A DNA stretch of 64,000 nt from Atriophallophorus winterbourni (Eukaryota > Platyhelminthes > Trematoda > Plagiorchiida > Microphallidae): positions 1 to 64,000 of the forward strand of contig JACCGJ010019399.1 in the NCBI GenBank assembly GCA_013407085.1, in the 5' to 3' direction. Positions within the stretch are counted from its first letter, which is position 1, and each line of letters begins with the position of its first letter. A program made the position numbers and the translations under genes. Positions 9,970-22,200 of this stretch are shown piece by piece. The notes beneath the pieces are model-generated. The model saw only the letters and a program-made list of their open reading frames with translations. It was not told the origin of the DNA and searched no databases.

Positions 9970-10095
9970 TTTTTCCAGTCCTAGACAGGTATACGGGATA
10001 ATGCACTACTGCTCCATCGTGTTTCCGCATGCAGCGGAGTACCGTTGGCAAATCAAGTTAGCACGCGTAACCCGCAGAGTACAATGCTGTTCAGA
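9970..10095 (-). mobile_element. R1 SINE, degenerate 5' module
   Basis: It retains CAGTCCTAGACAGGTAT, CAGCGGAGTACCGTTGGC and AAATCAAGTTAGCACG, which follow the R1 body in minus orientation. The tail module is missing. Confidence 0.6.
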
Positions 10096-10377
10096 AGGCA
10101 ACGGCTCAGCTGCTGTTGCCCGCGACAATTTTTGGTCCACAGGCTCTTGTTGACCGAAATATCTGGAACAGTCTTCAGACATTTTCTCAATTGCAGGCTA
10201 GCTAGCTATCTGATCAAATGCTACGCTGGGGATTATTTTTTGATGTGTCATCGTTATGCGTTATATTGCGATCCAAACGTAATCCTTCGTTTTTCTTCCA
10301 GTAATCGTGTGATCTGAGACATATAGTGGGACATTTTTGCTAGAATCGGAGCAGTCGCCTACCGACATCTTACCGGA

Positions 10378-10454
10378 TGATGAAAGCACAAGCCTGATCC
10401 AGACAAAGTGCCGCACAGTAGAGACTGCACGTGGGCTAAGATACTGTCAGGATA
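10378..10454 (-). mobile_element. R1 SINE, short form
   Basis: A near-consensus tail module (ATGAAAGCACAAGCCTGATC onward) breaks off after ACTGTCAGG. Confidence 0.75.
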
Positions 10455-11233
10455 CCACAGTTGAAAGATGATCTATTATACCGTCTCAATAGGCTTGCTG
10501 AATTTTATGCTCTAAAAGCTTCTCGAATGGTATACGCTTGAAAGCGATGTTCTTCGGGCGAGAGAATTTGATAAAATCTTGATCGAAATAGCGTGTAATC
10601 AGAATCGAAGCAACCACAGTCCTGAATGCAACCACTTCATCTAGCGCCTACAGCGAAACGGACGATTTGTGCCCATGACTGATCATCCTTGTTCGGACGC
10701 CGAATACCACACTGCCGATTTGTGCTTCTTCTGGAAATTGCAAAACTACCACCAGGGGCCGATTATTTCGCTTCTGATCAAGCGGCATTGTGCCACTTAT
10801 ACATCGTAAAACCAGCATCATTAAATCACAATCCTGTTTTCTGATTGACCAAAATCATGGCTTTTTAATCTTTGGAACTAGAAATCAATGTTTGATTACA
10901 CGGGTGTGACTGCACATTGCACTTTTCAAAGGATAGACTTGCTCACTCGAAGCTACCGCTTATGCGTTAAAACAGCATTTATGCGTGCTCTCTGGTATTT
11001 ATCTTGACGATTTTCTAGCAGTTGGGTATCCTGCTATGCTGCAGACGTTTAAAATCTTTTTTCTTTAAAGGCCTGCTTTCGTTGACCGACGAACTTACTG
11101 TAAATCTCTCAAACCGGTTTTACGTGCAGTCACCCACCATCGCGCTTTCTGTTACTGGGAGAAACTAACAGGATCGACGAAAGCTACATGAGATAATGCT
11201 AAATTGCCATGTCATGGACTCAAGAATGTATTA
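10455..11233. other. No gene or repeat recognised
   Basis: About 780 bases without a long open frame, splice-supported exon or recognisable repeat. Confidence 0.5.
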
Positions 11234-11374
11234 TATATGAAAGCACAAGTCTAATCCGGTCAAAGTGCTGCACAGTCACAGACTACACGTGGGCTAAGAT
11301 ACTGTCAGGTTGCCCAGGCTAATTAATTTTGCACGGTTAGCAGCACACAAAAGTACTGTACGATTGCACACCCG
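11234..11374 (-). mobile_element. R1 SINE with internal deletion
   Basis: The tail module (ATGAAAGCACAAGTC to GTTGCCCAGGC) is joined directly to the 5' head (TTTTGCACGGTTAGC to GCACACCCGTG). About 90 bases of the middle are missing compared with the full-length copy at 41981-42221. Confidence 0.75.
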
Positions 11375-11499
11375 TGTCAAAAACTCACCATATACGAACA
11401 ATTTTAGGTTGTGGTTGGTATTTTATATTGTAAGGTTACCTTATAAAAGAATTACCTAAACTGCACAGCCTTAACTCGAAGTCCTGCGGAAATATTGCT

Positions 11500-12375
11500 T
11501 TTTCAATTTTTAGTATTTTACCGAGCATACCGACTATCTCAGCTCAGAAAGGACTATCTCTGTTACTCAAGGGTAGAGTCTATAAAGCGACAGTTCGGGC
11601 TGTGTTACTATATGGATGCGAAACCTGGATTTTACGTAAAGAACACATTCAGCGTCTCCAAGTATTTGACAACCGGTGTCTCCGCAACATTCTAGGAGTT
11701 AGCTGTCACAATCGTATGCGCACCGATGCTCTCCGAAATAAGTTGTTGGGTAGTAATGTCGATATAGAAAAGCAGATCAACCTGCATAGGTTACGCTGGC
11801 TGGGTCACGTTTTACAGATGCCGGGCCACCGACTTCCGAAACAGATTCTTTTTGCGACGCCACATACTGATTGGCGTAAATCACGGGGTGGCCAAACAGT
11901 CACATGGCATAGACAGTTAAAAACCCTTACTAGTAACCTTTCCAAAGTAGGCACAGCGCGTCTTCCAGGGTGGTGTCCCCGCGATCAGATATCGCAGTGG
12001 TTAGTTACGCTTCAGGATATGTCCCGAAACCGTGTTCAATGGCGGTCTTGCACTAAGCATATTCTTGGAGTGTTTGCTTAACCTTGTATGTTGTCAAGCG
12101 GAGTGACGAGAAAAGCTTGTTATGATGCATGACAGTGAAAGCCGCAAGGAAGCTGCCGTGCTGATGTTGCTCTACTCGTTCACGAAACTTGTTTGAATGC
12201 ATGTTCCATTCGAGGTGTAGGCACCTCTCCCCAGTTTGTTTGTGCTTACTCTTCTATAGAAGCCGTAGCAATTTAAGTCCCACCCTTCCCCATCTTTTAG
12301 GATTTTACTTTTTCATGGTTGTATGGCAGTTAAGCATTCGGTACGTGCTACCGGTGTATTACTGTCTTTGATGAT
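11500..12375 (+). mobile_element. RTE-like LINE, 3' end of ORF and 3' UTR
   Basis: The plus-strand segment 11602-12081 is an open C-terminal region of an endonuclease/reverse-transcriptase protein. It carries [36 protein letters not shown] and [19 protein letters not shown], the usual order after the RT of these elements. Coding similarity starts near 11520 in another frame. The 3' UTR runs to a TGATGATGATGA tail ending about 12375. Degenerate relatives of the same 3' end lie at 18765-19165 and 52750-53010. The 5' end is truncated. Confidence 0.8.
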
Positions 12376-13182
12376 GATGAATACAACCTCTCATAGCGGC
12401 ACCTCGCTTGACTTTGAATATTTCTCAGCTTTTCTCTGTTCCGTTCAATATTGAGGGAATCCGATATAAAGTTCGTCGACTCAACCTCTTGCAATATTGA
12501 CGTAAATATTGTGCTTTTTTGAACTATGCACACTTAAGTTCCTCCTAGATGCCAGCAGGGTTTGGCAGAACGAAGGCGACTTTGCGCCAGCTACTACATA
12601 AGGTACTGTGCTCGAAATTTTTCATTCGGGAGTTTTCACACGAACTATCTTTTCGTAAGCTTTTGTCCCGCAATGCGACTTTATGTATGTATAAAATCAC
12701 AAACCTAAAGTCAAACAATGTTGCACGAACTATGTGGACAGAGATATCGTTATTTCACTCAGGCTTAAACAGATAGGGCAATAAGATTTTAGAATCAGAG
12801 TTTTCCTTCCCTTATCTAACTACCACTACTAATGTGCGAGCTCAATCTGTCCACACCAACTTGCGTATACGGAACTGGTCGTTTCGTCTTTACCATTAGT
12901 CATGCTAATAAGGGAAGTTCAGCCGCGATCGTGTTAAGCCACTCGTGCATGTCCAGAAGCCGGTCTAATTTGTCAGCGAATTGTTGAAAAGTGGGTTCAA
13001 AGGGATGGTTGTATTAGGCTTATGTAGTTTCATTATGATTATTCGGGAGAAGGTAAGCTACGGGAAACAAGGCAGGGGTTATCAAATTCGGTACATTTTT
13101 TATAGTTAATACGATGTGCGAATCTAGTTATTAATGTATTTAACTGATTTTGTTCTTCGTTTCAGTCACTCGTCTTTTTGCA
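12376..13182. promoter_or_regulatory. Upstream flank of the RRM gene; no defined promoter
   Basis: This region precedes the first coding exon of the RRM gene. No TATA box or other defined element can be assigned. A polypyrimidine stretch ending TTCGTTTCAG at 13156-13165 lies 17 bases upstream of the start codon. It is a good 3' splice site, either for a 5' UTR intron or for spliced-leader trans-splicing. Confidence 0.4.
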
Positions 13183-13219
13183 ATGAAGCTGAATCTTCGG
13201 CACCCAGAGGTAACATCTG
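13183..13219 (+). CDS. RRM gene exon 1 (start)
   Basis: Starts with ATG at 13183 (MKLNLRHPEVTS) and ends phase 1 before GTATGA. An in-frame GT nine codons in would give the wrong phase, so the later donor at 13220 is chosen. The following intron is only 40 nt. Confidence 0.75.
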
Positions 13220-16200
13220 GTATGACCTTAAGTTTTGTAGCCAACTGAAAAAAAATTAGGAGTATCGAAAAATGGAACCCTCCTGAAACGTAAACAAAAG
13301 CAGCAAGCGAAATCGAAGCTTGAAGAGGTTATACGAAACGCGAAGGTTTGTTTATTCTAATGCCGTTGTATATATTGAAACTAAAAAAGCTGTCCCTTTC
13401 GTGCTGATATTTTTTGAACATTTAATTATTTCTAAATAATTATACATCAATGTGAAATTCCAACGTGTGTCACATTGTTATCCTTTGGAGTGTTTCTTGT
13501 TTAATTGTTTTCCTTAAATATCTATATAGGCTTGGGCAACCAGACAGTTTCGTAGCACTTGTGCTGTTTATGACTGTGCTGCATTTTGCCTGGTTCCGGG
13601 CTTGTGCTTTCATGTATCTAACCTACAGTTGTAGCATTTTATCTTAGCAAATTGGTTACGCAGAAGTAAAAAAATAGTATTTGGTGTTAAAAATTAGTTC
13701 AATTTGTTTACTCTCTGTGGCACGGATGTGCAATCGTGCAGCACTTCTGTGCTGGAACAGTTGATTGTAAAAACAAAATCTATTTTCTTCAACGGGCTAT
13801 TAAGGTACATAAAAAGTCGCATTCCTTGATGACCTTTCATCGCTACTTATAGAAGTCCGACGTACTTAAAATGCATTGTAAAGTTTGTTGCAATGCTCAC
13901 ATCACTTACACTCCACAATCCGTTTCTTCTTGCCGTCATTTGGTGGAGACAGTTAGATTAGGTTCGGTGAGTATTATAAATTATGCTTTCTTGAACTTTG
14001 CAAATACTTCACCTAGCCGTTCTTTCTATAACTTTTTAGCCACGACCAACTGATTTCTGATTCAAATGCAACCGTACTTACAATCGAAGCTATCACCAAA
14101 CAAATATTGTCTTTCTTATCGATTTGTTGTATCTGATGAGGTTGGCTCATTCAGTCATAATCGCCGTAGAGCAGCACATGGAAACGCTGGAGTCTCCCTG
14201 CCGTTTTTCTTTACTCATAACTGTCTTTTCTCGGGTAACTTGAGAGTATCTCACACCCCGCGATGTTTTACTGGAATCCAGGCATGTAGTCGAAAATCAA
14301 CTAATTTACTTCTTTCGTTTATGTTCTCACGGCTGTGCTATTCGTTTCGTGGATTTGCAACGAGAAAGCGCTTTTCTTTTATTTGGAAATACTTGAGCTC
14401 TAAATTTTCTTTTTCTGTTCATACAATGTATTTTCTGATCAGCTGTATGTTTTAACACACTATTTTGATCGCCAGTTGAGCTACTCAACGAAGAAAATGT
14501 TTCTTTACTTGTAGGCTATTGAAGAAACCCCATGCGAAAGCGTGAGTGATGCACACGCAAATCAGGTAAACGATGTGGAAATGCCTGTGAGTTGATTATT
14601 GGAATTGCTGAATTTTGTTCATTAAGTACCTTGTAGTTCCTTGAATTTACTAAAGCTTTCGCTGTAGTTATCTTTATAAAGTTCTTCGTTATGCTTCCTA
14701 TTTTTAGTGACAAGCTATGTCGCAAGCAGACAAGCAATCCGGTGATATACTGACAAATTGTTTGAGTAAAACGGAGTTCTAATAATAATCATTTGCATTC
14801 ATTTCCATCACACAAGCACATAACCCGTTCCGTACTGATCGTGCTCCACGTAGGGACAGTAGGATCAGGATCCGCATGTGCTTGAAACAGGGGAAAAATG
14901 GTAAACAAGTTGCGCTTGTACTCCACTGATGGATAAGGTTATCAAGACCAACCTGTTCAACCACACATGTCGAACACATGTAGCTGGGGTTTAAACCCAT
15001 GATCATGAACAAAATGCTCATTCGCATGCAGCTTACATTTTTCTGTGATTCGATTTTGAATTTTAGTCAACAAAAAACTTCAAGGCATCTACGTTGGTGA
15101 GCTCTTTTTAACAGACTGACGTGATTCTCGATGAATCCAGAGTTAGCCGCGGAAATGCTTGGTTATCGCCATTGTCCGTCAACACCATCCTTGTTTACCC
15201 AATATTTGGGATTCCTGCTTTAAAGTTACCAGTGGATCGACTTCAACCGTTCTGCGACCACTAGACGCTATTCTGCTGGCATTGTGAAAGCTGTTTACAT
15301 ACTCGGGTGCTGTGTTCGGTTGTCTGAGGTTGTCTTATTAGTGTCCACTTAATAAAGTGCGAGTCCCAGCTATTATGTGCATTTTGGCAACTTCATTATA
15401 TCTTCCGCACTTTATCACTTTTACCCTTCCTTACATCGCCTTAGTTTTTATTTCAACCTTATCTCATGCCATTTTACATTATTATTAATACCGTCTAGTC
15501 TTGTTTTGTAATAGTTTAGGATCTTTAATTTACTACATAAACAACGTTGAATAAATTCTTGTGAACCTTCTGTGAACCTCAGCTTAAAGTGCACGGATAT
15601 GCAATCGTGCAGTACTTTGTGCTGTGCGGCTAAAATCGTGCTAAATTGATTGGCCAGAGGTAGTGAGCTGCATGCTGAAACAAGCTGGAGTCTCACTGTA
15701 TGTATGAAAGCACAAGCCTGATCCAGGCAAAGTGCCGCACAGTCAGAGACTGCACGTGGGCTAAGATACTGTCAGGTTGCCCAAGCCTAGACAGATATGG
15801 GGGGTAGAAATAAAGATGGTAGAGAGACTCCAGCCTGCTTCAGCATGCAGCTCACTACCGTTGGCCAATCAATTTAGCACGATGTTAGCCGTACAGCACA
15901 TAAATGCTGCACGATTGCACATCCGTGCATTGGAGTCTTACTACCATTTCCTGTTCCTTTTTTCTTCCTCATATCTGTCTTGGTCTGGGCAACCTGACAG
16001 TATCTTAGCTCACGTGCAGTCTCTGGCTGTGCGGCACTTTGTCTGGACCAGGCTTGTGCCTTCATACCATAACATACCAGCTTAAAGTAATCTCGTAATA
16101 TATGCCTTCCCATTCCGTTCAGCAACCGAAGTCGCCGCTGCCAGTCAAATTAACCACGGCTCAAAAGAAGCGCTTGAAAAGAAAGCAAGCCAAAGCTTTC

Positions 16201-19200
16201 CGGGATGCCGAGAAGGCGAAGCGACCAAAACGTGAAAAGAAGGTAACGGTTTTACCTCCCGCTTTATGTCAATTTGCTTATTGAAACTCATTTCAAGCTA
16301 ATCGATTTAAATATACTGCCGTACTGTTTCTATCATTGTGGGTCACTTCATGAAATACCTCTGACTCTAACGCTTCAGATTTGACGGTAGAAATAATGAT
16401 TTTTGTGCCCGCCGTCTTGCATCTCCGATCGATCACGGTTGTGCAATAGGCGCTAAATTGTAGACCGTCAGCATTGAGCTCCATTCGGGAACGTGCTGCA
16501 TTCTCACTGTCATTACACATCATATACCTGTCGAGGCATGGGCACCTAACAATCTCGTTTCACGTTATTTTTATTATTGTCACACAAGTCTTTACAGACG
16601 ATGTGCCAACAAGTATACCATGAAGAAGGTACATGATGAAAGAAAAAAGAGGGAGATTTTTTTGTCTGTCTTTTTTGCACGGATGTGCAATCGTGCAGTA
16701 CTTCGTGCTGTGCGGCTAACACCGTGCTAAATTGATTGACCAGAGCTGCATGCTGAAACACGCTGAAGTCTCACTAGCATTTCCTGTTCGTTTTTCTTCA
16801 TATCTGTTTAGGCCTGGGCAACCTGACAGTATCTTAGCCTACGTGAGTCTCTGACTGTGAGGCACTTTGCCTGGATCAGGCTTGTGCTTTCATACCATCA
16901 TACCATACCTGCCTTCATTCTTGTGCTTTCTTGTATTAAATCACAATCCTGGAGCCAGACAAAGTGTCACGCATGCGGTGTACACTGTCTGTTTATCTTA
17001 GTTGTCATCTTCGTCATGTTGCTCATTGAACTAGTCACCGGGTGATTTGCTTATCCATACGGGCTTCCTAGTTCGCTTATTTACTCTCGCGTAATTCCTC
17101 CTTATCAAATTAATGAAGCACTGGTAGTGGGTGTCAATTACGAAAAGCAAGTGAACATATTCTGATCGGATCGATCAGTTTGCGCAACCGTACTGTAAGG
17201 TTATATGTATGTATGTATAAAAGCACAAGCCTGATCCAGGTACTGTTGCACAGTGACAGACTGCACGTTGGTTAAGATACTGTCAGGTTGCCCAGGATTA
17301 GACAGATATAGGAAAGAAAATCCAAGTGGGGAAGTCAGTGAGACTCCAGTGATTTTTCCCATTGGACAGTGTGCTATTATTGCCAGTACCCGTTTTTCTC
17401 ACCGGTTTGATTTGTACATGGGGTTAGCAAATTTTACCAAAGTGTTCATCGCGTTGGGATTTGAATCTGGACCTGCAAGGGGTCTTTACCGCAGCATCAT
17501 TTAGCACTGATACGGCTGGAATTATGCGTTCCAATTAATGTTCTCGTCTCATGTTGCCTTCGTCGCCGTTTTTATCGACTGTTTTAGCTACCGATTTAAA
17601 ACCCATTGACTTGAATGTTCAACAACGCTAATTGTTGTAAACTTTTGTTTAGTGAAACTTAAAAGTGTCTATGGGCGATGCAGCACGGAGTTGGTTTTGA
17701 TAGGTATAGTCATAGTTGTATGCGGGCTGGGATGCTGTCATGTCAATCATGCCTAACCAGCAGACCAAGTCTGTTTCCCAAAAATATTTGTACGGCTTGA
17801 GAATTTACAAGCTAGATTTGTCTATTGGGGAAAAGCTCATAGCAACTCGACAGGAATACGTACGCCTCCTGCGCATGCACTCAACTATCAAGTAGCGTGA
17901 ATGAGTAGAGTGACTTTACCAAGCCAGCGAATCTCTGTGTCTTTCATCTCTCATGCGTTTCTCATCACTCACTTGACTAACACGTAAGTTCACTCTAAGG
18001 CTCACGAGATGCTTTCGGCAAGACTGCCACTTAACACGGTTTTGTGATATATAGTCTCGATAGCCAGCATTTAATCTATTTTTCTAAACGAGTAAGTTTA
18101 CACTTATAGACTGGTTTCTTGTCCTTTTCCACACCGTGCTGGCCATTCAACTGATTGCAGGATCCCTGAGCTCTATTCTCGGCTATTTCAACTCTTTCTG
18201 TACGCTCTTACTTGATGCTGCCACCACAGCATGCGCCGTTCGCTGTTTCTCGTTTCACGCACTTTATTATTGCGGTTGTCTTTTATTTTATTTTTGCCCG
18301 CGTGCACAGGACCCGCCGGTCTCTTCCAGCATTGTTCTACCGAAAACCACTGGCTTCGTTTCAAGTCTGGACACCGACGAGAAGAAACTGGAAGCTGTGC
18401 GGTCTCGTCTTGGTGAGAAAATATTTCTTACCCTTGATGGTTCCGTTGCTCACTACTTTTCATGGTACAGCTTAGCGTGTAAACCTGTCGGACACCTTTA
18501 TGCATTGTTACACTGCTTCACTCTTCGCCATGAATTCCTTAACCAAGCCAAATTGTCTCGTTTTTACTTTGCTGGTCCCATTTACTTTTCGCGTGAGTAA
18601 TCTGCTGAAGGTCAAACTGTTGAGACCTTGTAGATTAGGCTAAATTGGCTTGCTGTTCATGAAGAACACCTATACATCTTGATTTAGAGCTCATTCGCAT
18701 CTGGCACATGCATTGTTAATTGAAGTAGCGTAATTAAATTGTATGTCGAGATAGCTCTACTGGCCGCCACACTGTCACATGGCATAGACAGCTAAATGTC
18801 CTAACTAGTAACCTTTCACACGTCTGTTCACCCAGCCTTCCTACATTAGGTCCTCGATATCACAGTAGCTATTTACGCTCCAGGGTAGTCTCGAGACCGT
18901 GTTCAATAGCAGTCTTGCGGTAATCATATTCTTAGGGCGTTTGTCTAATATTGTATATTGTCGAGCGGAGTGACGAGGAAATCCTATTATGGTGCATGAC
19001 AATGAAAGCCGCGATGAATTTGTTCACAGAAAATGATTGAATGCATGTTCCATTCGAGGTGTAGGCATCTCATCCCATTTTGTTTGTGCTTACAATTCTA
19101 AGGTTCCGTGGCGGTTCAAGTCCTCGCTTACTCCTCATTTACGATTTTATTTTGTCATGGTTGCATGCTAGTTGCTGGTGCTGTCCTTGCTGAGAATGTT

Positions 19201-22200
19201 CCTTTCATTGAATTCTTTTACCAGAATTATCACACACCCTAATTAGATACCTCGGTTACTAAATGGATGCGCAATAGTAGAGCATATCTGTGCTGTTCGG
19301 CTAACACCGTGCTAAATTGAGTTGCCATTGGTAGTGAGCTGCGTGCTGAAACACGCTGAGTCTCATTACCATTGCTATTTTCCTTTCTTATATTTGTGTA
19401 GGGCTGCGCAATCTCACATCTTAGCCCACGTGCAGTTTGTCACTGTGCGACTCTTTGCCTCGATCAGGGTTGTGCTTTCATACATACATACCATACATAC
19501 TGCCTAACTACACGTCTTTGTTACGTGCATCTACATGTTTCATTTTTACTCACGCGCAATCACTTTTAGAACTAATAACCTCTTTACCGAACATCTCTTT
19601 GCCAGGTGAAGAGCAATAGTTTTGTCCCCATTTTCATTTGTGAATTAACAAGTGTCAGTGTATGATTTATTATGGAATGTCCTTTCGTGTCTAACAGACT
19701 TGCAGTCTTGTTTGCTTTCGTATGCGCTTTATTCCCGGTCGTATTTCGTTGACTTCGTTCGTCGTTTCAGCCGAGTTTTATTCAACCACCCTGAAATTGC
19801 AACCCATTCCACGCCCATGTCCCCCGGGTTTGCTGAAGGACCTCTGTCCACTAGCCGTGAGCATTCGAATCCCAGAGAAAAACGGAGCGCGGTAAGTATT
19901 GCTCTTTTACTCGGTAAACTAGTTCGTTGCATTTGCCTCACGCATTTTTGGTTATTTCGAGACTGGATGATGAGGTTTTGGCACGGCACCACGTTGAGCG
20001 AAAATTGACTCGTCAAACAAGGCACGCAATTTTACAAGCCCAAACAGATTTGACACTGAAATTTGCTAGTCATCTCATGCCAGTTATCCGTGTTATCTTT
20101 CAAGGAATTCTGTCACGTCTGTCATTACTATCATCATCATCTTCTTCTTCATCATCATGGATAACACTCACCGGTAGTAAGTTCTCTGTGCCTAGCTCCA
20201 TGCCAAAGTAGAAGGAAGTAGCGAGTTTGAGCAATCTTGTGGACAGCCTATCAAATCAAGTATTTTAAAAAGACCCTCCCTGCTGACGTTGTCGAATGCT
20301 TTCGTTAAATCAATAAAAACAGTGTATAAAGGCACTTTTTTGAAGTTATCTCAGGGAGAAGATCGTGTCAACGGTTGTTCTTCCCCTGCGGAAGCCGCAT
20401 TGATATTCACAGTAAACTCTATCAACTAAAAGTTGTAGCCGACTTTTGCAAACAATTTACCTACAACATTCAGATTGGATGTTCTTCTGTAATTGTTGTA
20501 GTCGCCTCTACTACCCTTATTCTTAAATAGCTTCATAGCTTCATGTCTCACATCTCTTGTGCGACACACTCCTGCCAGCACGGAAGAAGCAAATGGTGAA
20601 GAAGCTGTAATAATGTTGTTCTACAGCATTTAATGAACTCAGGTGAAATTCATTCGTCACCAAGGGCCTTCCCATTCACTGAGCGTTTGATTGCCTAATT
20701 GAGCTCATCAATAGTAGGAAATGGTCGGCAACCGCTCAATATTTTGAAGTACATGCGGTAAAGCCGTAGTGTCCCTAGCGTAGAGAGAGGCGAAGTGCTC
20801 TGCCCATCTTTCCATCTGCTGAGTTTTATCGGCAATCGGGTTACCAGATAGATACTTAATAGGGGACCGTTTAGACAAATGGCTCTCTTGATCCCATCAT
20901 CTGTTGGTATACCTTTGAACTTCAAGAATGCCGGTCGTTTCCAGTGCAACACTGCAGTCATCTCAGAAGATTTTACATTGAACCAGTCGCTCGTTCCAGC
21001 TTTCTTCGGACCGTAAGTGGAAAGTGCTACTCGACATATGCAGTTTTTTAGCGATTCCCAGTTGTCTGAAGCTGATTCGGTTGGAGTTGTTTTGTTGAAC
21101 TCGGCTGTGAAGGCTTTTGCAGATAGCGCAGGTAGATTAAGTTCGCACATACGAGTGGCGTCTATCCTATGCTTAGCAGACAATTTGGTGGGGTGAAATC
21201 TCTTCTGGGGAAGCTTCCGTTTTGCATGAACCAGCGAATTGTCAGTGTCGCAGTTTGCGCTTTGATATGATCGGGTGAAAAGTGTGCTTCCTATATTAGT
21301 GCGCCTAACAAGAATAAGATTAAGCTGATGCCAAAGCTTAAAGCGGGGATGTTCCCGAAAGACTTTATGCTGTGGTTTTGTTTGAAAGCAAGTGTTACTG
21401 ACACAAACACTGAACTGTGTTCACAGTTCTAAATGGCGTTGTCCATTTTCATTGCTTTTACCTACTCCGAACCTTCCAAGACGGATTTGCCTAGACTCGT
21501 AATCTGCACCAACTCTGGCATTTATATCACCCAATACCACTACACAGTTTTTCTGTGGCACGTTTTTGAGGACAGTTGCGAGGTTATGATAAAAAGCGTC
21601 TTTTTCAGCAGGCGTCCCAGAGAGCGTCGGTATATAAACTTGGATATACAGAGTCCAAATCCGTTCGCTTCCACTGATGGTTGGTTCTGCTGCTTTTAGT
21701 AAGCTGTTTTGCACAGCAAACCCAACACCATGCAGTCGAGGCCATCAGAACCCCTTGCTTTCCAAAATAGGTGTAATCTCTTTCTGTTAGCGTACCAGTG
21801 TCTGGTAATCGCGTCTCTTGCAGGTCAGCCACGTCAACATTCAGCCTTTTTAGCCTTATTCGTGTATAATAAGATTACACAGTACAGATGGAAAGTGACT
21901 GTGATTGCCTAATACCCTTTGCCTTTTCGTGCTAATGAACTGAGAGATAAGTTGAAGCTTAATTGGTTTACGCGGAAAATAACTGTCACTCCCGCTGGTA
22001 TTCTTTCGTTTTTCACTACGTTTTAAATATGCACGTTTAGCTTGTCGTTGACTGTTGTTTTCCGAGCTCGTCACATTCGAGAGTTTCTTGATGTGTGGTA
22101 TACCACGACGCAGTCAGCCACTGATCACGTTTAATTGGATGGGATCTACTGACCAATGAGTGCACGCAAGTATACTAGCAAACCACGGTAGATGTGTTCG

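Noticed and set aside
14711..14748. Possible extra exon of the RRM gene after TTTTTAG
   Set aside because: The phase set by the neighbouring exon gives an immediate stop, and the gene closes perfectly without it.
15448..16125. Several 80-100 residue ORFs with repeated SACSSLPLANQF motifs
   Set aside because: The shared motif is translated R1 SINE sequence, not a protein family.
19652..20008. 118-residue plus ORF overlapping RRM exon 6
   Set aside because: It is a different frame from the one fixed by exon 5; only the spliced frame gives RRM sequence.
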